Source of the DNA: Agaribacillus aureus
Lineage (GTDB): Bacteria; Bacteroidota; Bacteroidia; Cytophagales; Cyclobacteriaceae
NCBI GenBank assembly: GCA_030442055.1
Contig: JAUJEB010000007.1
Span: 186,001-250,000, forward strand
Reading direction: 5' to 3'
DNA length: 64,000 nt
Of the stretch, positions 57,712-64,000 are shown piece by piece (position 1 is the first letter of the stretch; each line of letters starts with the position of its first letter). The notes beneath the pieces are model-generated. The model was given only the letters and a program-made list of their open reading frames with translations. It did not search any database and was not told the origin of the DNA. Both the position numbers and the translations under genes were made by a program.

Positions 57712-58989
57712 TTATGAGCCGCCCACTACCACCTGGGCAAGGGAGTCAATTTGCAGGTATTTTTGACTAAGTTCGATAATATCCTGCTGATTGATGTTTT
57801 TTATAGAAGCCAGGTAATCCTGATAAAATTGATAATTCAGTCCGTAAAAATGAACTGTTTTGAATTTTTCAGCCAATGAAAAAGGCGTGGTAATGCTGCT
57901 TTGAAAAGTGCCAAGCATGTAGTTCTTCACTGTTTCCAACTCGTCGGCAGGGACTGGTGTATTTTGAAGAATATCGATTTCCTTATGTATTTCTTCAATG
58001 GTAGCTTTTGTAAACGATTTTTTTACATCTGTTCCGATAATCAGATAACCTTCTTTTATAAGATTGACCATGCTGGCATGAATACCATAGGTATAACCTT
58101 TCTCCTCCCTGATGTTCCTCATCAGTCTCGACCCAAAATAACCTCCCAGTATCTCAAGTACTATTAAAAATTTAGGGTAGTCGGGGTCTTTTTTGGGGAA
58201 TAATACTTTGCCTAATCTGACGGATGATTGTAAGCTGTCTGATTTTTTTACGGTTTGTGACGCTGTTTTTATCGGCAATCGGTAATCCCGGCCATTTTGG
58301 ATGGCATTGGTTGCGGAAAGGTCTCCGAAAGTCTCTGCAACAAGTTTTATTTCAGCTTCACTTACCTTGCCACTAAGAATAATTTGAAAATTACCAACAA
58401 TATTGGACTGGTGAAAATCACGCAAATCTCCGGATTGGATGTCATTGATTAATGTTTCTTCCAGATGTATTCCATATGGATGGTTTTTACCAAATAATGT
58501 AGTCCGAAATAGCTTTGAGGCTAAAACGTTATTTTTTTTATTTTGGACTTTTAAATCCTGAATGGTAATGTTTTTTAAAATATCTAATTCTCTTTCGGGA
58601 AATGCAGAATCAAATATTAAGGTTCTGATAAATGGCACCAGCACAGGAAAGTGTTTGGTGAGGCCGTAGACGATTACAGAAAGCTGGTCCAAACCCGGAT
58701 TTATTTCCAAAAAAGCACCATATTGGTCAAAAAACAGTGAAATGGCCTGGCTGTCACTTTTATCGGTACCCTCTTTCAGCATTTTACCGGTAAAGTAGGC
58801 CTGCCCGGCCTTATTCTCATACCATGAGCCGGCGCGAAAAATCAATTCCAACCGGGCCACAGGCTGATCTCCGGCGTTAACATAATGCAAGGTTACATTA
58901 TTGCCAAGTATTAAGGAATTTACTTCCTTAATATCAAATTTTTTGAAAAGCTTAAAATCAGGAGCTTTTGTTCTATCCAGTGTCGCCAA
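57712..58989 (-). CDS. M16-family (insulinase-like) protein without the zinc motif
   Basis: A 425-residue protein with the M16 fold, the length of a single M16B subunit. Where active members carry HxxEH, this one reads AYFTGKMLKEGT: both His and the Glu are replaced, so it should be catalytically dead. The C-terminal half keeps the R/Y pair (RNIREEKGYTYGIHASM). Such subunits normally pair with an active M16 partner, but none lies next to it. It starts with TTG at 58989, four bases after porV, so it belongs to the porU-porV operon. No signal peptide is visible at the chosen start. Confidence 0.82.
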   Translation of the reverse strand: MATLDRTKAPDFKLFKKFDIKEVNSLILGNNVTLHYVNAGDQPVARLELIFRAGSWYENKAGQAYFTGKMLKEGTDKSDSQAISLFFDQYGAFLEINPGLDQLSVIVYGLTKHFPVLVPFIRTLIFDSAFPERELDILKNITIQDLKVQNKKNNVLASKLFRTTLFGKNHPYGIHLEETLINDIQSGDLRDFHQSNIVGNFQIILSGKVSEAEIKLVAETFGDLSATNAIQNGRDYRLPIKTASQTVKKSDSLQSSVRLGKVLFPKKDPDYPKFLIVLEILGGYFGSRLMRNIREEKGYTYGIHASMVNLIKEGYLIIGTDVKKSFTKATIEEIHKEIDILQNTPVPADELETVKNYMLGTFQSSITTPFSLAEKFKTVHFYGLNYQFYQDYLASIKNINQQDIIELSQKYLQIDSLAQVVVGGS

Positions 58990-58993
58990 CTAC

Positions 58994-60229
58994 TTAATCC
59001 TCGGTTACTGACTCTTCATCAGCGGCTTCTAAGTTAAAAGAAAGACTAAACCTTAAGGTTTCTCCCAGAGGATGATTTCTTGTTTGGGGTACCAGGTAAG
59101 CCGCATCCAATCCAAATTTTTGATATCTGAATCCCAGTCCTAAAGAAAAATATTTTCTGTCGCCCTTTGAAGGGTTTTCATAGAAATATCCCAGTCTGGC
59201 AGCAAAAACTTTGTTATACCAATATTCTGCACCAAAATTAATGATAAACTCCTTTAACTCCTCGCTAAACCCATCCGGCGCATCGCCAAATGAGCTAAAG
59301 GTAGCATCCAGATATGGTCTTGTAGGATCCTTTCCATCCCTGATGACCGGTTTGTTATCATTGTTGGGATCTACCTTAATTGATCCGTCATCTTCCAGTT
59401 CATAGATTGGTGGGGTAGGGACCATTAATTTATTTAAATCCAACGCAAAAGTAATGGTATTATAAGGGTCCAGGTTCATGGTCAAAGCGGATCCCAATCT
59501 TAAGTTGGCGGGAAGGAAATCCTTGTTTTTGGAACTGTTATAGGTAATTTTATTACCAATATTGGAAATAACCCCTGCCAGGGCTAATTTGGAATCATTT
59601 CCGCCCATGACCAGATCTTTGGTCCAGTACACCCCTAAATCTACCGCTACAGCTGTTCCCGGTTTGGTATCATTACTAAGTGTAGCAATATTTCCGGACA
59701 GATTTGACAAGACAAACTTGGCATTGGCGCCAATACTTAAGTTTTCAGATAAAACCTGGGAATAAGTACCGTTAAATTCAAATTCCCTTGGATTAAATTG
59801 GCCGGTGGCTCCTCCCAATTCATCGCGCAATTGGATGTCTCCCAAATCAAAATAGCGGAGTGCCAACGCTACCACCTGTGTCTTTGATATTCTTTTGAAA
59901 CCTGTTAAATAGGAAATTGACATATCGCTGACGATATTGCTCAGCCAGGGAGTATAAGACAGGGTAAAGCCCATGTCTTTATTTATAAATGACAATTTTG
60001 CCGGGTTCCAGTGGCTTGAAAACCCATCTGCACTCGTGGCAGCACCAACATCTCCCATTCCACTTGCCCTTGCATCAGGTGAAATGAGTAAAAATGGGAC
60101 AGCTGTGGTAATCACACGCCTCGATGTATCCTGCCCAGCCACAACGCCTGTGCCCGTTTGCGCCAGTGCATGGGTATTGCACAGGAAAATCACAAAACAG
60201 GCTACTGCTAACAATTTTAATTTCATCAT
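58994..60229 (-). CDS. porV: Type IX secretion outer-membrane protein PorV
   Basis: A 411-residue barrel from the ATG at 60229 or 60226 (MKLKLLAVACFVIFLCNTHALAQ), a signal peptide; the longer frame is unlikely. PorV landmarks: TTAVPFLLISPDARASGMGDVGAATSADGFSSHWNPAKLSF and TLSYTPWLSNIVSDMSISYLTGFKR near the N terminus, and the C-terminal FSLGLGFRYQKFGLDAAYLVPQTRNHPLGETLRFSLSF. PorV (LptO) is the shuttle that takes secreted cargo from the translocon to the sortase PorU. It follows porU by six bases, as in many Bacteroidota. Confidence 0.93.
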   Translation of the reverse strand: MMKLKLLAVACFVIFLCNTHALAQTGTGVVAGQDTSRRVITTAVPFLLISPDARASGMGDVGAATSADGFSSHWNPAKLSFINKDMGFTLSYTPWLSNIVSDMSISYLTGFKRISKTQVVALALRYFDLGDIQLRDELGGATGQFNPREFEFNGTYSQVLSENLSIGANAKFVLSNLSGNIATLSNDTKPGTAVAVDLGVYWTKDLVMGGNDSKLALAGVISNIGNKITYNSSKNKDFLPANLRLGSALTMNLDPYNTITFALDLNKLMVPTPPIYELEDDGSIKVDPNNDNKPVIRDGKDPTRPYLDATFSSFGDAPDGFSEELKEFIINFGAEYWYNKVFAARLGYFYENPSKGDRKYFSLGLGFRYQKFGLDAAYLVPQTRNHPLGETLRFSLSFNLEAADEESVTED

Positions 60230-60259
60230 AAAACAATCTAAATTAACGACCAAATATAA

Positions 60260-63200
60260 TTAATTAATAATTACTAATTTTTGATATTGCTGGTTTTTTG
60301 CGCCATCCTCTGAGGAAGCAAGGTAAACCTTATAGATGTACATTCCATTTTCCAGAATTTTATCAGCGAAACCTCTCCCGTTCCATTCAATATCATTAAT
60401 CGTTCTAGGGCTGTTTTCATAGAGGTAGTCAATCTTTCTTACCAATTCTCCTTTAACGCTAAAAATTTCAATGGTCAAATAAAGATCATCTCCAGCGCGA
60501 TTGTGTTCAATATGAAAGGTCGTATTTTGACTAAATGGGTTTGGGTAATTGTACAGGCTAGTAAATACTATTTCATTGTTTTCTTTTACTTTAAACTTAA
60601 TGGAAGACTCAACGGAATTGTTAAAGGTATCCCATGCTTTAAATACGATGACATGTTCACCTTCACTCATATCATTTAGCGGAAAGGCCACCCATCCGCT
60701 TTGATAACTATCAATATCAGTTTCGTAAAAGTCGTTCAAGTTGAAAGTTTTTTCTCCATCAAGAATAGCGGTGATGTTTTGACCTAGTCCGCTATTGGAA
60801 ATATTGATACCGCTTTCGTCTGTTAAATGGGCCAGAAATAAGGTGTTGCTATTTGTAAACCCACCGGACACAAAACTGGTATCTTCCATATATAACTCTA
60901 CGGTAGGAGGTTTATTGTCTACGGGAACGTTTTTACTGCTCCCACCAATGACTACATCAATATTGGCGCCGTTGGCATCCGTCAGGCCCTGATCACTTCG
61001 CGCATACATGCTTATTTTCCCATTATCAGAAAGATAGGATATGTTTTTGGGCACCACAAATTCCATTTGAAATCCACCATCTTCGATACTTACTTTCCCT
61101 TTGTAAATGATATTATCCTGGATCTCAAAGCTAAAAGTTCTTCCTTCAGATGGGAGTGTTTCATTTGACGATTTTTTATCGTAAACAACGGCTTCCAGAA
61201 CACCGTTGTAACTAGAGATAACGGTCGCATTTTCATCGACCACTTTACCGCCGATTGTTACTTTATTTAAGGCTGTCAGCGTATCAATTTTGTCGGTTAT
61301 AGGAATACCGTTGATATGGTCGATGACAATATTCTTTTCGGGATAATTCAGTCGCATTGAAGGATCCCCAAGTAAGGAAAAATTTCGGTTTCTAAATCCT
61401 TCAAGGCTGTTATTCTTGGTATATATCATAATATCTCCCAATCGAAGATAATTTCCATTTTCCCGTTGGAACACAGCATTGTAAAATGCGAGATTCAATT
61501 CCAGGTTACTGTCTGAAAATACAGGTCGTGAAGTGGTCAGCATAGCTATTGCCCCACCGTTGGGATTAAGGATGAGCTCCTCGGCGCCTGATCTTCTGAT
61601 GGGGTCATCATAACGGCCAAATTCACAGGTGGCGGTGACGAATAAGGCCATCTGATCATAATTTTCGAGATTTTTTACTAATTCCAGATCTATGACCGTT
61701 TCTTCCGTCAATTTTTCCTCATTGCCGTGGCCCGTATAATTTACAATCAGGGTACCTTTATTCACCGCCTGTTCAATTAATTCTCTGAACACGGGAGCCA
61801 CCTCTCCATTGGGCGTGACCTCCTGCTGGAAGGCGTCTAGATATAATTTATTGACATTAAATTGCGCGTGATTTTCTTCTACGAGCCTGGACAGTGCCTC
61901 GGCATCCAGGAAATGACGGAAACCATCTCCATCGCTGTCGTCGGCTATCAGGTGAATTTCGTTTCTCCAGTTCCCCAGGGTACTGGGATTGGTGGAATAA
62001 TGGATGATTTTATCGACTATTATTTTAGCTTCTTCAGGTGTATTGACCGGCAACCTGCCAACGCCAATATCCAATAGGTGATCTCCGCTACTGTTTTCGA
62101 CCCACTCTCCTTCGTCATCATCTAAAAATCCATAGTAATCATCTGAGGAATAGGTTCTCGTCGGCCACAAAGAGTTTCGTGACTGGTATACCGGAACTTT
62201 ATTGGTGTTTATGGTCTCCCTGTTTTTATAATCAAAAGAGCAATCACCAAACAACAACAGGTATTTTAGCTTGTCGCCGGTGCCCTGGTCGTAAAGATGT
62301 TTCATGAAATCCCTAATGGCCGTCACATCCTGCGCCCCGGAGGAAAATTCATTGTAAACTTCTTCAATAGTCACAACCTGGACACTCAAGCCGTCATGCG
62401 TCTCACGAAAAGTTGCCAGCCGTTGTGCCTCTGACATAAAATCCGGATGGGAAATGATAACCATATCTGTTACCTCACTCCCATGCAAATTCTGGTTTTT
62501 AACCGTGCCATGATAAGTCGGCGAAAGGTAATTACCATTGAAAGCGATAAATTCCTTCAGTTGGTCTGTGCCAGTGCCAAACATGGCTTTTCTGTTGCCG
62601 GCATCGTAATCAAACAATTGTGCTTTGGGTCTCAGGGGATCGCTGACATCCCAAATGGTAGCCTGGTCTGGAAAATCACCGATTTCAAAAGTGCTGCTCG
62701 CATCCTCCAAACTATTCAGGGATCTGAATAAAGTTTGATCGCCAAATAGGGATAATTTTCTCTTAGCTGTCAGAAACAGGTAATCCAGGTAGCCTGTGGA
62801 TTCTATATTGGCACTTGGGTTAAACTGCAGGTTGACCGTGACCTGATTGTCAGCATCTAAAATGTTAGTATTAAAATCAAATTTGCTGACCTGGTCGTCC
62901 CCTTTCAAACCGTAAATATAACTGGTGACACCGGAAAAACTTTGTTGTCCCACCGGGCTTGCATCCACTGATATATCGAAAGTAGCGTTGTCGTCAAAGG
63001 AAGTAAAACTTAATGTGCTGACTTCAATCGAAGCGGAAGTATTTGAAGCGATACCTTCAAGATTGAAAACAAAGTCTTTGCCACTTGATTTGAATCCGTC
63101 TCCATACCACTTCCTGCCTGAAGATATTAAGTTAAATTTATCCTCTTCAAAGGCTTCATAATAGTCGTATTCATTTATCACCGGAAAACTTGTGCCGAGG

Positions 63201-64000
63201 TTGTCAGCATTTCCGATACGAAGTCCTGCCGAGGAACCAATAGTTAGAAAATAATAAGTAGTATCGGAATAGATGTTTTTTTCGTACTTAAATGTTTGTT
63301 CTGATTCATCAAAACGGTAGTGGTCAGGTCCCTGCCCATAAAATAAAATAACATCGTTACTATCAAAAGTACCATCATTTTCACCTTCGACCACAATAGC
63401 ATTTTCAGTTAGATCCTGAAATCTTGTCACATCATTGGCCTGAGGGAGCATACCGCCACCGTTGCCAAATATTTTGATTTTTTTTGGATCTATACTATTG
63501 ATATCAACCCCGGCATCTGCCAGCTGATTGGCATCAATTTGGAATATGCCACTCGTTGTAACCCCAAATTTATACCAGCTGCCCCCGGAAAGAACAGAAT
63601 TTGACTGGCTCATTGTTCGTTGGGCAGAAGGCCGCGTTTTATTTGTTTCAGGGGTATATTGAATGGTAAAAGCAACCATCTTTTCCCATTTTTCATTGAT
63701 AGGATCAAATCTTAATGGGACGAGCGACAAAAATATTTCAGGTTTTTTTTTGTAGGATCGCGTGTGTAAAGTAACCGACGGTAGTGCCGAACCTACCAAG
63801 TTTGATACCAGGATTTCCTCCAGTGGCGTTAGAGGTTGGTATTGAATATTTTCAAGGTGAAAACTGAGAATTTGCCGATCTGTCAGGGCTGTTTCAAAAA
63901 GGGGAAGCTTTGAAATGTGTGCCCTGTATCTGGCACCTGCGAAGTATAAATTTAATTCCGGATTTCCCTGGATATTGACCTGGCTCCTGGGCAATTCCCA
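60260..64000 (-). CDS. porU: Type IX secretion sortase PorU (5' end beyond window)
   Basis: At least 1246 residues, open at the window edge; the apparent start at 63994 is an internal TTG, so the true N terminus is missing. It is a gingipain-like (C25) peptidase. The catalytic His codon is at 61739-61737 (VNYTGHGNEEKL) and the Cys codon at 61627-61625 (VTATCEFGRYDDP). Upstream lies a beta-rich prodomain and downstream FlgD-like and Ig-like strands, ending YNYPNPFSQNTTFHIEHNRAGDD and YIYKVYLASSEDGAKNQQYQKLVIIN. PorU cleaves the C-terminal signal of type IX cargo and attaches cargo to A-LPS. First gene of the porU-porV-M16 operon. Confidence 0.93.
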   Translation of the reverse strand, partial: WELPRSQVNIQGNPELNLYFAGARYRAHISKLPLFETALTDRQILSFHLENIQYQPLTPLEEILVSNLVGSALPSVTLHTRSYKKKPEIFLSLVPLRFDPINEKWEKMVAFTIQYTPETNKTRPSAQRTMSQSNSVLSGGSWYKFGVTTSGIFQIDANQLADAGVDINSIDPKKIKIFGNGGGMLPQANDVTRFQDLTENAIVVEGENDGTFDSNDVILFYGQGPDHYRFDESEQTFKYEKNIYSDTTYYFLTIGSSAGLRIGNADNLGTSFPVINEYDYYEAFEEDKFNLISSGRKWYGDGFKSSGKDFVFNLEGIASNTSASIEVSTLSFTSFDDNATFDISVDASPVGQQSFSGVTSYIYGLKGDDQVSKFDFNTNILDADNQVTVNLQFNPSANIESTGYLDYLFLTAKRKLSLFGDQTLFRSLNSLEDASSTFEIGDFPDQATIWDVSDPLRPKAQLFDYDAGNRKAMFGTGTDQLKEFIAFNGNYLSPTYHGTVKNQNLHGSEVTDMVIISHPDFMSEAQRLATFRETHDGLSVQVVTIEEVYNEFSSGAQDVTAIRDFMKHLYDQGTGDKLKYLLLFGDCSFDYKNRETINTNKVPVYQSRNSLWPTRTYSSDDYYGFLDDDEGEWVENSSGDHLLDIGVGRLPVNTPEEAKIIVDKIIHYSTNPSTLGNWRNEIHLIADDSDGDGFRHFLDAEALSRLVEENHAQFNVNKLYLDAFQQEVTPNGEVAPVFRELIEQAVNKGTLIVNYTGHGNEEKLTEETVIDLELVKNLENYDQMALFVTATCEFGRYDDPIRRSGAEELILNPNGGAIAMLTTSRPVFSDSNLELNLAFYNAVFQRENGNYLRLGDIMIYTKNNSLEGFRNRNFSLLGDPSMRLNYPEKNIVIDHINGIPITDKIDTLTALNKVTIGGKVVDENATVISSYNGVLEAVVYDKKSSNETLPSEGRTFSFEIQDNIIYKGKVSIEDGGFQMEFVVPKNISYLSDNGKISMYARSDQGLTDANGANIDVVIGGSSKNVPVDNKPPTVELYMEDTSFVSGGFTNSNTLFLAHLTDESGINISNSGLGQNITAILDGEKTFNLNDFYETDIDSYQSGWVAFPLNDMSEGEHVIVFKAWDTFNNSVESSIKFKVKENNEIVFTSLYNYPNPFSQNTTFHIEHNRAGDDLYLTIEIFSVKGELVRKIDYLYENSPRTINDIEWNGRGFADKILENGMYIYKVYLASSEDGAKNQQYQKLVIIN

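Overview
The window reads as a chromosomal segment of a Bacteroidota bacterium, most likely order Cytophagales (Cyclobacteriaceae/Fulvivirga-like; the family is a guess). Evidence: the type IX secretion genes porU and porV, a PorG-type barrel next to uppS-bamA-ompH-ompH, the pdxJ/CBS/nadK neighbourhood, an SDR-type threonine dehydrogenase paired with kbl, G+C around 40 percent by eye, few Shine-Dalgarno sequences, and promoter boxes of the Bacteroidota form TTTG-N17-21-TAnnTTTG at several genes.

Layout. 1-5.3 kb: 5' part of a polysaccharide flippase gene, enoyl-CoA hydratase, divergent threonine dehydrogenase and glycine C-acetyltransferase, two exported proteins. 5.3-9.4 kb: methionine operon metY-metX-hom, led by a SAM-I riboswitch and then a 44-codon leader ORF ending in three Cys codons and a stop. 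10-17 kb: AsmA-like protein, VOC protein, sugar nucleotidyltransferase, ClC transporter, then a gene-free stretch holding three DnaA-box-like 9-mers. 17-25 kb: two exported thioredoxin-fold proteins, a lipoprotein, an outer-membrane barrel, a Rieske protein and two M1 metallopeptidases. 25.5-30.2 kb: rimP-nusA-infB with a terminator-like hairpin in its leader. 30.4-32.9 kb: cysS and an M28 peptidase. 33-44.9 kb, minus strand: nadK, CBS protein, hydrolase, CvpA and YqeY, three PorG/DUF6089-type barrels, uppS, bamA and two OmpH/Skp chaperones. 45-51.3 kb: pdxJ, hydrolase, RsmI-like methylase, metK, hpf, xerC, rpsU, acyl-CoA dehydrogenase. 51.8-57 kb: four consecutive extended-SDR nucleotide-sugar enzymes and rfbA, the last preceded by a degenerate tandem duplication of its own leader. 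57.3-64 kb: a small orphan protein and porU-porV-M16, with porU running off the window.

How it fits together. The 33-42 kb and 58-64 kb blocks serve envelope assembly: BamA inserts barrels, the OmpH/Skp proteins chaperone them, UppS makes the lipid carrier, and PorG, PorV and PorU belong to the type IX secretion system. The sugar genes feed surface polysaccharide. Sulfur metabolism appears as metY-metX-hom under SAM control, with metK, which makes SAM, elsewhere in the window.

No tRNA, rRNA, insertion sequence, prophage or CRISPR array was recognised. The most interesting item is the SAM riboswitch plus poly-Cys leader ORF. Next are the leader duplication before rfbA, the rimP leader hairpin and the three PorG-like paralogues.
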